Below are positions 11,075 to 22,072 of a stretch of 64,000 nt of DNA, in pieces. The position numbers and the translations under genes are program-made. Positions within the stretch are counted from its first letter, which is position 1. The number at the start of each line of letters is the position of its first letter. The DNA is from Microdochium bolleyi (lineage: Eukaryota; Ascomycota; Sordariomycetes; Xylariales; Microdochiaceae). Under the pieces are notes generated by a model. It worked only from the letters and a program-made list of their open reading frames with translations, ran no database searches and was not told the origin of the DNA. The stretch spans positions 1-64,000 of the forward strand of contig KQ964286.1 in NCBI GenBank assembly GCA_001566295.1, in the 5' to 3' direction.

Positions 11075-12868
11075 ATGTCGAGACTGGCTCCCAGATTGGC
11101 GACTACCGCCATCCTTGCGCGGCGAGTTGCCGGACAGGCCCATGCCGGAGGGTTCCAGCGACATCTGTCTTCGCTGGCCGCCGTGCGTGGTACCGGCGCT
11201 GCTAGAGGACCACTCTTCGTGCGATCGCCCGCGATCTGCGGCTCCTCCCGCTCCCTGGCGACAGTAGCTGCGGACTTGCCGCGCGCCGAGGTCCTGTCGA
11301 TCGTGAAAGGACAGACGCTGCGCATTCCAAACTACGAGCGGCTCTTTGACGACTGGCCGCAGCTCGTCAACCCGCACAAGAGCTCGGTGACGGAGGTGGT
11401 CAACGAGATTGTGCAGAAGTACGTCTCCAAATCGACCCGATGATTTACTCCTTGAGACACAGATCCCGGGCCGATGAAGCTAATGCGCATAAAATACGCA
11501 GGTACGCGGTCTCGCCCAAGGTCTCGCACCGGCTGAAGAACAACGGCCTAGACGTGCTGGTGGCGACGTGGTTCCCGCTCGCCTCGCGCGAGCGCCTCGC
11601 GGAGCTGTCGCAGTTCGTGTGCTGGATGTTCATCGTCGACGACGAGATCGACGCCCTGGCCAAGGCCAGCGTCGAGGACTTCAAGCACCTCTGGAGCGAG
11701 GTCCTGCGCGTCATCAGCGAGAGCTGCGGCCTGCACGGCAACGAGGCCGCCGGTGCCGGTGCCGGCGGCTTCAGGAAGAGCGACTTCCAGGCCGCCGAGA
11801 CGTTCCGGCCGTTCGGCGAGCTCCTGATGCAGCGGTACTCGGTCGGTGAGTAGTAATCTGCAGGTGTCCAATGGCTTACTCTGCTTTGCTAATGTTAATC
11901 CTCGTGGTCACATAGAGCAGCGACAGCGCTTCTGGGATGAGCTGGAGAAGACAGCCCAGGGGTACATCCAGCTACACGAGTTCACCAAGCTAGACCGCAT
12001 CCCGGACTACGATGCCTACTGCTTCGGCCGCTACGGCAGCTCCTGCATGGCGCAGAACCTGTCGATGTTCGAGTGAGTGGAATGTCGCACTCCCCACGTC
12101 TTCCGTGGAACGCGCCACTGACGTGATTCGACAGGTACGCCAACGAGTCAAACATCCCACAGCATATCATGGAGTCGCCCGAACTGCAGACGCTGTGGAG
12201 GGCGACCACGGATTCGCTTTGGATGTATGTACCACCCCCAAACCTCTGCGCCTTGCTGGGCTTTGCGGGATGCATAACTGATGATTGTGACAGCAACAAC
12301 GATATCTTCTCGTTCCGCAAGGAAATTGTAAGTTTATGCCGAAGGCGAATCCCCCATTAATATTCGTGCCAGCGCACTGATGAGAAACGTGTTCTTCTCG
12401 CAAACAGGCCGACGACTTCACGGACAACCTCCTCCTCATCGCCTCCAAGCCGGACTACAATCTGCAGACCGGCCTGGACCACTGCGTCGAGCGCATGGAG
12501 AGCGCGGTGGCGAAGCTCAACGACGCCGTCGAGGCGCTCGAGCAGCGCTACATGGGCGAGCTGTCTGCTGATGGCGGCGCCGACGGGCGCGTCGCGCAGG
12601 ATCTCGAAAAGTTCATCGCCTGCTGCCGGGCCATCTCTGCCGGGACATTCAAATGGAGGTGCGTACACACATTTGCGAACATGTGTTCCGGCTTCTATTC
12701 CCCTTTCTCTTTAGTTTCCTACACTACTATCGGGGTTGAGTCAAACGCGATGCTAACGACTTTTTTTTTGGCAGCCTTGCGACACCACGGTACGGGACTC
12801 TGGGTCAGCTCAAGGCCGCTGATGGCAGCATATCGTTCAAGGCCGGGGAGAAACAGGCCGTCATTTAG
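11075..12868 (+). CDS. Class I terpene synthase with mitochondrial-type leader
   Basis: Seven exons: 11075-11418, 11502-11845, 11916-12072, 12135-12224, 12294-12327, 12408-12658 and 12775-12868. All phases agree and the protein is 437 aa. The catalytic metal-binding motifs are intact: DDEID at 161-165 (DDxxD type, in FIVDDEID) and an NSE triad, NDIFSFRKE, at 314-322. A C-terminal FKWSLATPRYG resembles the end of fungal sesquiterpene-synthase-like cyclases. These enzymes ionise and cyclise prenyl diphosphates, usually farnesyl diphosphate, with Mg2+. The first 66 residues contain nine Arg and no Asp or Glu, are rich in Ala, Ser and Leu, and end RSLATVAA, which looks like a mitochondrial presequence. 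That is unusual for fungal terpene cyclases, which normally act in the cytosol. The core from residue 70 onward has normal family length. The product cannot be predicted. Confidence 0.93.
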
Positions 12869-13724
12869 ACACGGGGTTCTGTCCACGTCAGCAAGGGGAA
12901 GACAGTAGCAAAATCATGATAAAAGGTGAAGTCTGCTTGATCGACGAAGAGGCGGGATCTAGTTTGTGGAAGCACCAGTTTCGGAGTAGTTTCCGCATGG
13001 TATCCCTGCCTGAGATGTGGGACAATGAGGTGAGGTGGAGGGCTACATGTCATTCGACCTGGGACGTTTCGGGGGACTGTCAAATCGCTCAGCACTTGAG
13101 GATGAGCTTTTGAGGCGTGGCGACGGAACGGCACGACATGGCTACACGGAGTCATTGAGAATCTATGTAGTCAGAAATGCCAAGATGGACTTATCCGTAC
13201 AGAAACTCGGTGAATGAAGATGCAATTATATTTTCGCGAAACATCCAGCATGTGATTGGCCTAGTGAGATTCTTTACTGGAGGTAAGCGGCATTGCTTGA
13301 CGAGAAAGGGGTAGGCTGTATTGCGCTCACTAAAACCTAGGATAACCCACCCTGGGGCATGCTCTGGCCTACCAGATGGACGAGATAGTGGCGAGGCTGT
13401 ACAAGTCGCTGTCTGGTCTCAGATACACGGCTGTGGCGTTTCTTCTGGTGGGAATTCGAGGTCTCCGGACGAGAAGAGAGTAATCCTACGAGTTGGCACG
13501 GGGAAGAAACAGATAGACCGAGGCAAGGCACGTCTGAACAAATGGTCATCCAAGCGTGCCAGCTTATGCCAGCTCATTGTTCTTTGAGCACCGAGGCAAC
13601 CACAATTCGGTGCAGCTTCCACTTGCTCCAGCCTTTTCCCCCATCCCTATCTCACTCTGTTTATCTCGGTCGATGAAGCTGGCTATTCTCGCATCGCGCA
13701 GCCAACATTCCGTATCCCGCCGCG
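12869..13724. other. Intergenic region
   Basis: This is the 3' flank of the terpene synthase gene. A 35-codon frame from 13375 (starting MDEIVARLYKSL) looks protein-like but is isolated; it may be a further piece of the decayed gene that follows. Confidence 0.4.
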
Positions 13725-14640
13725 ATGTCGAACAGCCAGCCCGGTACCTCTAACGGCCGGTCCCATCTCCTCAGGGAGACTCTCATAATCGAATCTGAGC
13801 GCTTACGGCCTTTCGTATGCCAGGTTAGCACTCTAGTCGACCAGCCAGCGTTAAATCGTAGCCGGGATCTAATATTCGTCACCTCGTCACAGTTCTTCCA
13901 GAGGTGAAGAAGCTCCTCCACGAGGACCTCGCGCTCTCGAACCGACCAGACATGGCAGAAGTCCGCCGAGGATTCTACCAAGTCATCCCCGCCATTAGCC
14001 AGACCAGTTACCTCATCGCAACCGGAGAGGAGGCACCCTAGACGATACCTTCATCAGAAAGAGCAGGAATGCCAGCAAGAAGACCAACAGGCCTGGCAAG
14101 ATGGTCCTCGACCTGCAGGTCTCTAATTTCGTGACCTGGACTCGGGCTGGTTCTGACTTCAGCACAACTGAGATCGCCGAGTTAGCACTCCACTTCAAGG
14201 CGAACATTGCTAGCGGGGTGTTCAACGTCCTGGTCAGTAACACCATCGAGAAGGCGGAGATCAAGGTCTCTGAGGCTGTCGCTGCCACCAACTTTATTAT
14301 GGCCAAATACTGGGCAAGCTGCTTGAGCGCAGTGCCACCATCCAGAAGTGAGCAATGCACCGCGCCAACTCGGCGTCATACAACGTCCCGAGGAACGGCT
14401 GCGGTCGGAGTCCAAGTCTTTCACGAACTTTGCATGCCTTGCTGAGGAGGCGGGCTCTATAAGCACCTAACTCCGTGTGCTGCTGCAAGTCTACGCACAT
14501 CTCCAGATGTAAGACCAGCTCGACCACATCATCAGAATCTTCCATCGAGGCGAGCTCACTCCCATGGCCATCGCCGAAATCCACTCGCACTTCCGTAGCC
14601 GACGACCTTGGGATTATGAGAGGTTCAGAGGATCAGAGGT
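13725..14640 (+). pseudogene. Decayed gene of unknown family
   Basis: Protein-like stretches follow one another on the plus strand but keep changing frame. MSNSQPGTSNGR... runs from 13725. VKKLLHEDLALSNRPDM... is near 13907-14041. After a frame change, LDDTFIRKSRNASKK and VSNFVTWTRAGSDF... run from about 14040 to 14320. Next comes PRQLGVIQRPEERL... to about 14469, and then DQLDHIIRIFHRGEL... behind an in-frame TAA. Some junctions could be introns, but splice sites with matching phase were not found for most of them, so a frameshifted relic is the simpler reading. I do not recognise the family. Confidence 0.4.
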
Positions 14641-15781
14641 CTAGAGGCTCAGAGGGTTTGATGGCCCAGAGGCCAAATCACTGACTGATGCATCCGCAAT
14701 CCGAATTGCGAGGAAACCACACGCCGTAGTGGCTTTTTTAATGAGCCAAAGGCCATAAGAAATTGAAGCATGCCACCGGACTGCAATGGAAATTGCTCCT
14801 GTCCAGCGACGGGTGACCGGTTGAGGTTGGCACGGAGCCCGCCTGTGACGGTCCATCTCCAGCGTGCCGAAAAGGTCCGGCGCTACCCAGCGGCCGTAAA
14901 AGCTTGTGCTCGTGCCAACCTGGAGCACGCCGAGCTCCGGGGCCGTGAGCACAGAGACGCGCGGAGGAAAGGGGCCCACAGGAGCTGCTGGGCGGGGATG
15001 TGATGAGCCGCTAAGCTAGCACCAAAGTCCGGGCACGTGTGGGAGGGCCGTCGCTGTGATAGGCACGGTGGGCTGTAGCTTAGCTCTCGAGAGTTACGCG
15101 GCCTCTTCCCACTGCTCGACCGAGGAAACGGCATCGCCGCAGCAGATGCTGGGAATGGGCTACGGGCTGACTCGCGCGGGAGGCAGCACATGTAGATGGC
15201 CTGGTGAGATGATTGGCGGTGCCAGACGGCCGAGGGAGGGACAACAAGGACAGGAATGAGACGAAGGAAGACGGGACATGGGGCACGCGACACCAGCCAG
15301 GATCAGTGATGACGCGGGCGGCGCTGCGCCCAGGGTTGGGCTTGGCAGCGGGAGCCAAGCAGCCTCAAGCACCCCCAAGCACGCCTCCAGCACCCGAGCA
15401 CCTGAGCACTCGCCGGGCACTCGACCAGTCAAGGCGACCCTACAATTAACGCTGGTCCAGGCCATGCCGCTTCGGGCAGGCTCGGGCAGGCCCCTGTGAC
15501 GCTGCTGGCGATCGGCAGCCCGGCACCCGAGGCCGTCGACGCTCGCGGCTTCCTCTCGCACACAACGTTGCACGTGCCGTGCTCCTGCCTTGCAGCTGTC
15601 GTCTTGCTCGGCACCCTCTCTTCTTTGCTACTTATTCCCACCGCCCTCGCCCGGACCGACCCCTCGGCCTTCTCCCACCTCCTCCACCACCACCACCTCA
15701 CACCCTCCCCTTGGACCGAGACACCTGAGACCTTTGCATTAGCACACCTACCTCGAGGTCCCCAGGTCCACCACCACCACC
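14641..15781. other. Intergenic region, promoter of MFS gene
   Basis: No supportable gene. Short AGAGG/TCAGAGG direct repeats occur around 14620-14670. A pyrimidine- and CCACC-rich stretch (15660-15780) lies directly before the ATG at 15782 and is probably 5' UTR. Frames running through this stretch are not in phase with the transporter. Confidence 0.5.
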
Positions 15782-17420
15782 ATGGGCCTCTTCTCGGGTC
15801 GCCGCTCCAAGCAGGAGCCCGAGCCTTCACAGCCCGGGCCCTCGCAGCCGCTCTCAACAGCCGCCGATCCTCCTCTCACCTTCATGGAGCGCATCCGGCC
15901 CGTCTTTGCTTGCGGAGCCGGTCTCTTCAGCGATGGTTACATCAACAACGTCATCGGGTAAGCAATCGCGTCCTCGTCGTGTGTCCACGCCACAAGGCTA
16001 CACCCTTCGTGCTGACCAACGACCCCAGATCCGTCAATACGACCCTCGGCCGCCAATACGGCGCCATCTACACGGGCTCCACCGCGGCCAAGAACGTCTC
16101 CAGCATCGCCTTCGCCGGCACCGTTGTCGGCCAGCTCTTCTTCGGCTACCTCTCCGACCGCTGGTCCCGCGGCAACGCCCTGCTCCTATCCACCGTCATC
16201 CTCATTCTCTTCACTGCCCTTGCAGCAGGGTCCTACTTCAAGGGCGAGGCCGCGGGAATGTTCGCCATGCTCACTGCCTGGCGCTTCTTCGTCGGAATTG
16301 GCATCGGTGGCGAATATCCCGCCGGCAGTGTTGGCTGCGCCGAATCGACAGGAAGCCTACGCCAAGGAACAAGGAACCGCTGGTTCATACTATTCACTAA
16401 CTCGATGATTGACTTCGGATTCGTCATCGGGGCGTTTGTGCCGTACATCGTTGCGGTCGCGGCGAACGATACCAACTACGAGACGATTTGGCGCACCTCC
16501 CTTGGCATCGGTGTTGTCTTCCCGCTATTCCTCTTCTACCTCCGCTTCAAGCTTAAAGAGCCCGAGGAGTTCCAGACCGAGAACATGAAGCGGTCGACAC
16601 CCTACGGTCTCGTGCTCAGATTCTACTGGCCTCGCCTGCTGGCTGTGGCTCTGGTGTGGTTCATCTACAACTTCTCCGTCTACGCCTTCGGTATTTACTC
16701 CTCATCGATCCTCTCCGGGCTGTACAACGATGACGCGCCACTTCGAACTGTCTTTGGCTTCAACACAGCTCTCAACACATTTTACCTGCCGGGCACGCTG
16801 ATTGGCGCTTACGTGAGCGACAAGCTGGGGCCAAAGTACACCCTCATCCTGTTCCTCTCTCTGCAGTGTATCGTCGGGTACATTATGGCAGGAGTCTACG
16901 CGCAGATCTCCCAGAACATCGCTGCTTTCACCGTGGTCTACGGCATCTTCCTCAGCCTGGGAGAGGCTGGGCCGGGCAACAACATCGGGCTGCTCGCTTC
17001 GAAGACATGCGCCACGGGCATTCGAGGACGGTACTACGGCATCGCGGCGGCGTGCGGCAAGATCGGCGCATTTGTCGGTGAGTGACACTTTAGACTTTGA
17101 TAAAGGTAACGATATCCCGCTGACACATACCAGGCACCTACGTCTTCCCTTATATCCAAGCCGCCGGCGGATCGGACGCAGTCAAGTCCGCACAGTACCC
17201 TTTTTGGGTGGCCGCCTCACTGTGTGTGCTGTCGATCACAATCACCTTCTTCTTCATTCCCAATATTGGCCAGGACACGATCCACGAGGAGGACATCAGG
17301 TTCCGCGCTTATCTCGAGAGTAAGGGCTGGGATACGAGCTTGCTGGGCATGGGCAGCAAGGTGGAAGACGGGAACACTACGGCCGCCACTGTTGTTCCCG
17401 AGAAGACGGAGTCGATGTGA
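15782..17420 (+). CDS. MFS transporter, phosphate/glycerophosphoinositol (GIT1-like) type
   Basis: Three exons, 15782-15957, 16029-17077 and 17134-17420, encode 503 aa with about 12 membrane helices. The start ATGG follows a CCACC-rich leader. MFS signatures are visible: GQLFFGYLSDRWSRG after TM2 (the loop A motif) and WRFFVGIGIGGEYPAGSVG in TM4-5, which is the hallmark of the phosphate:H+ symporter/Git1 group. An acidic TESTGS-like loop and IGAYVSDKLGPKYT in the second half match the duplicated motif. Family members import inorganic phosphate or glycerophosphodiesters at the plasma membrane by proton symport. Git1-type permeases are usually induced by phosphate or inositol starvation, but no such site was identified here. 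The substrate is inferred from family only. Confidence 0.9.
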
Positions 17421-17596
17421 TGTGTGTGCCGAGAATGTATCTGTGATAGCATGCACTTCATGTTATGGATAGATTGAATTGCTAGGATATCCGTGCATTC
17501 CCCTTGTTCTTGCGCTCAGTGTCGGGTCTCAGGCGGGCCGTGTCTCGACTGAGGCTGCCAGAATTCTCCGTCTACCAGTGTGAGGTTTAGCAGATC

Positions 17597-18558
17597 ATGT
17601 GGGAGAAAGTGGCAATGAAACGGAGACCAACGTGGCAAGTCGCAATGTTAAGGACGACAGTGTCACCCGAGGAGTCAACTACACCATATGCCAAGCAGAT
17701 CTGCATGCTTACAGAGTTGGTCGATACGAAGTTCCCTGGAGCACTGCCAGAGCATGTCGACCGTGGCCCATAGGGCACCAAAGAGAGTCGAGAGCTTTAG
17801 GACAACATTCGTACCATCGCAGCAACTACCGGCCATCTATATCCACGACTCTATAGGCTTAACCGGGCTAAGTAGCAGGTCTAAGGACCGTTTACCGCCA
17901 GTGCCGCTAAGAAGCCGACCAATTTCCCAGTGGTAGCTCCAGTCTCGTGATCGCCCGCCGTGGTCGAGCAGCACTCAGCTGAAAGCAAACCTGTCACGGC
18001 ACCGACCCCGATAGCCCTGGCTACTCGTCGGTCGGCCCGAGTCACCGCACAGCCTGCTCGATATCCAGGCCTCGAGCCTATCCCGAACATATGCCCCAGC
18101 GCCTTTGAGGACCCCATAGAGCGACACGGCGGAAGATTGCTCGCAGGAAGAGACACGTAGCTCCTATTGACGACGGCAGTCATGCCGATGATGATAGCGA
18201 TAGCGGTGAGGACAGTGGTTCGGATCTCGACCGCGATGGTAACAACGACAGCAGCGACGACAACGACTACGGTAACGACGGCAGTGGCAACCTGAGCGAA
18301 AATCATTACGACGTCGATAGCGGCGATTCTGGCGATGATATTGACGAGGACATCCACGATGACGATGATGATGACGATGATGAGGACGCGATTAGACTGC
18401 ATCGGCTTGATATAGAAGAAGACGTAATCGAAGCTGCAATTCTGGCTGAGGCTGCCATCGCCGATGGTCTGGACGACGACGAAGAGGATGTGTTTAACGA
18501 CGATTTCGGTGCCAAGGCCGTTATTCCACACGTAATCAAGTACAACATCACCTGTTGA
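17597..18558 (+). pseudogene. Decayed gene with acidic C-terminus and stop codons of RIP type
   Basis: One reading frame gives protein-like sequence from 17597 to about 18120 but is broken by five stops: TAG at 17771, 17798 and 17873, TAA at 17882 and TGA at 17948. Recognisable stretches include ELVDTKFPGALPEHVDRGP, DNIRTIAATTGHLYPRLYR and ALATRRSARVTAQPARYPG. After a frame change near 18110, an ATG-less open frame (18109-18558) encodes a strongly acidic Asp/Ser-rich domain ending in DFGAKAVIPHVIKYNITC. Every stop can be derived from CAG, CAA or CGA by a single C-to-T change, as repeat-induced point mutation would produce. I do not recognise the ancestral family; a mobile-element origin is possible. 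The Val/Ile-rich frame on the opposite strand is the shadow of the Asp codons. Confidence 0.5.
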
Positions 18559-18685
18559 CGCAGAAACAGTCATGTACTCAACCCTGACTCAACTTGAAGC
18601 AATTTCAATTTCTTTTCTCTTTTTTTTTTTTTTTTTTGGTAATCAGACCTGCCTCCTACAGCCCAGCACCGACGCACGAAAGTAC

Positions 18686-20411
18686 CTAGTATCCCGACTT
18701 GCGCTCCGAGCAGTACTTGGCGACCTCCTTGGCGAGCTTCTCGCGCTGGATGACGACGTTCTGCATCATCTCGCCCACGCGGTCGACCTCGCTCTTGGTG
18801 AGCGAGCCGAACCGCTCGTCGTCCGCCTTGACGGCGCCCTGCCCGCCGCCGGACCACACGCCTTCCTCGAGGATGGCCCAGAGCCCGGAGCCGTGCGCGA
18901 CGTTGACCATCAGGTCCATGACCGCGGCGAGCTGGTTGGGCAGCCAGGTGATGATGGGGCTGCCTCCCGTGGCGGTGGGGTCTGTTATTATGCAACTTTG
19001 TCAGCGGACACAACTTCTGATGTACAAGAAGACTACAGAACAAGGTAAACTTACGGCTAGTGTACTTGAGAATGTACTCGCGCGTGAACTGCCAGTGCCT
19101 CCAGCGGAAGCTGCGCACGTGGTCGAGCACGCGGAGGTACATGATGGCCGCGGACAGGTCTCCTGCTGCGGCGCCCTCGCCGCCGCCGGTCAGGAAGCTG
19201 CGCACGCCGACCTGCTGCGCCGTCTCGCGGACGTACTTGAGGAAGCGGCGGTGCGGCTTGGGGCGGTACTCGCGGAACTCGACGAGGATGTCGGTCAAGG
19301 GGTTCTTGGGCATGGGGATCTCGCACAGGCTGTCGAGCAAGGGGATGATGGCGTCGTTGGCGCCCGACTCGCCGCGGAACTGTTGCGGCTTGTTGTCGAA
19401 CTGGCCCTCGTACACGACGCCAGAGGGGAACATGGACTGCGATGTGATGCCGTAGATGAAGGTGCTGAGGGGGCGTTAGTCAGCATTTTGTCCTTTTCTC
19501 TTTCTTCTAGTCAGAACAGAAGAAAGGACTTACCGGTATGACATGTAGTCCTTGGGCTTCGAGTTACCCCACATGCTCTCCATGGCCTCCTCGATGGCCT
19601 CCATGGCCGTGAGGATCTTGCGGAGCCCCTGCTTGGCGGTCTCGGCCGCCTCCTGGGTGCCGGCCTGCTCGGCCGCGTGCAGGACGTCGACGGCGCCCTC
19701 GATCAAGGCGCCCGTGCGCGCGACCATGTGGATGTGTGTGAGGATGAATCCGGCCTCGGATGATTTCGGGTCGAGCCCCTTCTCGAACGCGCGGACGAGG
19801 CGCAGGTTCTCGTAGTCGCCGTGCCCGGCGTTCCGGTTGACGAGGTAGTAGTTGTACAGCGCGTACGAGGCTGCGTACGACATGAAGGGCGGGATGTCGA
19901 GGATGGCGCCGCACTTGACGAGCGGGCCGGCGATGCACTGGGGCAGGGTCTGGCGGCCGAGTCCGTAGCCCTTGCTGCCGGTCTCGCTGTCGACGGCCTT
20001 GCCCGTGCTGTACGTCTCCCAGCAGGGCTCGAGGAGGTACGACGACGCGACGAAGCTGTAGTCGCGGAAGGCCGCCGTGATGGCGTCCATGTCGCGCTCG
20101 CCATTGGAGCCGGGGACCACGAGGTTGTCGATCTCGGCCGTCAGGTCGGGCAGGGCGCCGCCGTCGATCAGGGGGCCGAGGCGGAACGTGGCCAGCAGGC
20201 CGGGCGTGCCGTCCTCCTTCTCGATGGGCATGTCATCGAGGATCTCGCTGAGCTTGTCAAAGGCGGCGGGCAGGCGGCGCAGGGGCAGACGGCAGGGCAA
20301 GTAGCCCATCTGGGCGGTGATCTCAAAGGGGTCCGCGCTGGCAGGGACATCCTGCGGGTCGTAGGTGAGGTAGGGCACCTCGGTCTTGGCACTAGCCATG
20401 GTTGAGGACAT
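18686..20411 (-). CDS. Indoleamine 2,3-dioxygenase family protein
   Basis: Three exons on the minus strand (20411-19534, 19464-19055, 18981-18686) encode 527 aa. The family uses heme and O2 to open the indole ring of L-tryptophan to N-formylkynurenine, the first step of the kynurenine/NAD route (yeast Bna2). Seen here: FRGESGANDAIIPLLDS at about 322-338, matching the region around the heme pocket; RSFRWRHWQFTREYI with His416 in the position of the proximal heme ligand; and the TATGGSP loop near the C-terminus that closes over the substrate. It is longer than human IDO but similar to fungal members. Start choice: ATG 20411 is followed four codons later by a second good ATG at 20399. Downstream on the same strand (18621-18640) is a long T tract. 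Two RidA-like genes lie upstream on the same strand. Fungi often have several IDO paralogues with weak tryptophan activity, so the true substrate is uncertain. Confidence 0.9.
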
Positions 20412-21661
20412 TCTTTTGGGGCAGCTTGCAATGTGTTTTGGATGTGTGTGCGTGGTAGTGGGTGGTGCGGTATAGGTGGTGTAAGTGGTGCAAGTGGTGT
20501 CAGTGGGTTGTTGTCCGAGATGGCAAGATTCTGCAACACACCTCCGGACCTGGCACGGCAGGTGGCGCCGATTGATATACCCGGAGGCCGGTATCTTTCC
20601 GGCCAGTGGCCGGAATTCGTCCCGGCCTCTCGGCGCACAACTCACGTGCGGACGGTACGTAAGAGCAATCGTGTGGCGGTTCCACAAGGAGCCCCGACCC
20701 CGGGCCTCCCCAAGTTCGCGGAGTTGCCATTGATAACGTGGGGAAGCCTGCGCCAATGAGGAGCCGCGCCTTGTTGTCAAAGCAGCGCCTTGGCAGGGGA
20801 TTCTCTTAGTCAAGCACGTCAGCTGCCGGGCGCCAGGCGGGAAATATTGTCCTTTGTGTGACATTTCGGTGTCTCTGATTGGGCCACATGGCCACGGGCA
20901 TGATTCAGAATGCTGGCTTATCATCGGGGGTCGTTGAAGCTTCGCATCTTTTCTACACCGACGGGTTGGCGACACCGATTCGAGCCTACTACGCGCGACC
21001 TATTAGTTGGGCCATGGCTTTTTTGGTTGACACAGGCCGGGCTGGGCCCACTCAGGGACACAACTCAGATCCCTGGATCTTGTCCCTTCTGGAACCTTGA
21101 TGTCCTGCGGAAAAGCTGGGGTATATTCATGCCTACGCTTCTATCATTGTCCACCTCAGACTCTAGACTCAATCCCACAAGCGTTTATTCACGAAGAATG
21201 CAAGGTTCTTGCTTTACTGTGTCCCTACAGTTGTTCGCAAAAGAGTGCAGCACGATATCAAGGCAGCAGTGTTGTGCCGAGCCATGCATCGCCTTGGCCA
21301 CAGCCAGTGACCAAAACAGCTCTCGACGGATGTGGACCATTGATAAGGCCTGGCTAGCATTGCACGCCTGCCCACAATCTTCACTATGTTCAGGCGCTTC
21401 CTTTGGGCTACGGTATGGTTTTGGTATACCTTCCCGATGTCCTCAGTCCTGGTGGGCCAGCGGAACACCGAGCGTGATGAGATCAAGCTGAAAACAACCC
21501 AACCAGGGCCCGTTCGCCATCCAAGCACAGAACCCCCTTGCTCTGCATCCCTCTCGCGCACCCCGCATCTCTATCCAGCTGCTCTCCCATGTTTATCAGC
21601 TCGCGATCCGTGCCCAGGGACACAGCTCTGTGACAGATAGCCTTTACCTCAGACCTTTCGC
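20412..21661. other. Intergenic region, IDO promoter side
   Basis: No supportable gene. The first 120 bp upstream of the IDO-family start contain imperfect repeats of GGTGTAAGT/GGTGCAAGT type (about 20470-20510), probably in the 5' leader. A nested inverted repeat lies farther upstream and is listed separately. Confidence 0.5.
20584..20629. promoter_or_regulatory. Nested inverted repeat upstream of IDO-family gene
   Basis: Outer arms GAGGCCGG (20584-20591) and CCGGCCTC (20622-20629) are exact reverse complements. Inside them, TTCCGGCC-AGT-GGCCGGAA (20597-20615) is a perfect palindrome with a 3-nt centre. CGG/CCG arms of this kind are the usual half-sites of Zn2Cys6 factors. The element is about 173-218 bp upstream of the ATG at 20411. 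Function is inferred. Confidence 0.45.
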
Positions 21662-22072
21662 CTACACATCGACGAACGCCTCGGCCTCAAACTCCACCAC
21701 CGCCCCGGGATAGCCTAGCTGAGACACCCCGACACACGCCCAGACCGGGCGGTGTGCGGGATCGAGCTTCTTGAAGGCCGCCGTCGCGAACTCGAAAGTC
21801 GCGTTGATATCGAGGTGGTATGACCGCAGCGCGGTGATGTTCCGCCATGTAATGTTGGGGTCAGCGGCGCGCAGCGCAGACAAGACATTTTGCAGTGTCT
21901 GCTCGACCTGCTGCTGCGGATCGGCTACGAGGTTGCCTGAGGCGTCCAGGCCAACCTGGCCGCCCGTCTTCAGGGTGATGCCGTCGCCGTGCTTGCGCAC
22001 GACTTGGGAGACGTGGAACTGCTCCGAGACTTCCTCCGTGCCGGGGTAAGTGAAGAATTCTGGCTTTGTCAT
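21662..22072 (-). CDS. RidA/YjgF/UK114-family protein, copy 1
   Basis: A single exon of 136 aa, the usual size of the family. RidA proteins are trimers that hydrolyse reactive enamine/imine intermediates; relatives include 2-aminomuconate deaminase of tryptophan and aminophenol breakdown. Seen here: LKTGGQVGLD near residue 35, QVEQTLQNVLSALRAAD in the middle helix, HRPVWACVGV at about 107-116 with the Arg expected to bind the carboxylate of the substrate, and the terminal VVEFEAEAF strand. The paralogue at 22910-23338 shares most of these blocks. It lies upstream of the IDO-family gene on the same strand, which fits amino-acid or aromatic-ring catabolism, but this is inference. There is no targeting sequence, so a cytosolic location is likely. 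Confidence 0.88.
   Translation of the reverse strand: MTKPEFFTYPGTEEVSEQFHVSQVVRKHGDGITLKTGGQVGLDASGNLVADPQQQVEQTLQNVLSALRAADPNITWRNITALRSYHLDINATFEFATAAFKKLDPAHRPVWACVGVSQLGYPGAVVEFEAEAFVDV

Noticed and set aside
17881..18573. Minus-strand Val/Ile-rich frame of 230 codons resembling a membrane protein
   Set aside because: It is the complement of GAC/GAT (Asp) codons of the acidic plus-strand relic; the hydrophobic runs have no normal helix spacing.
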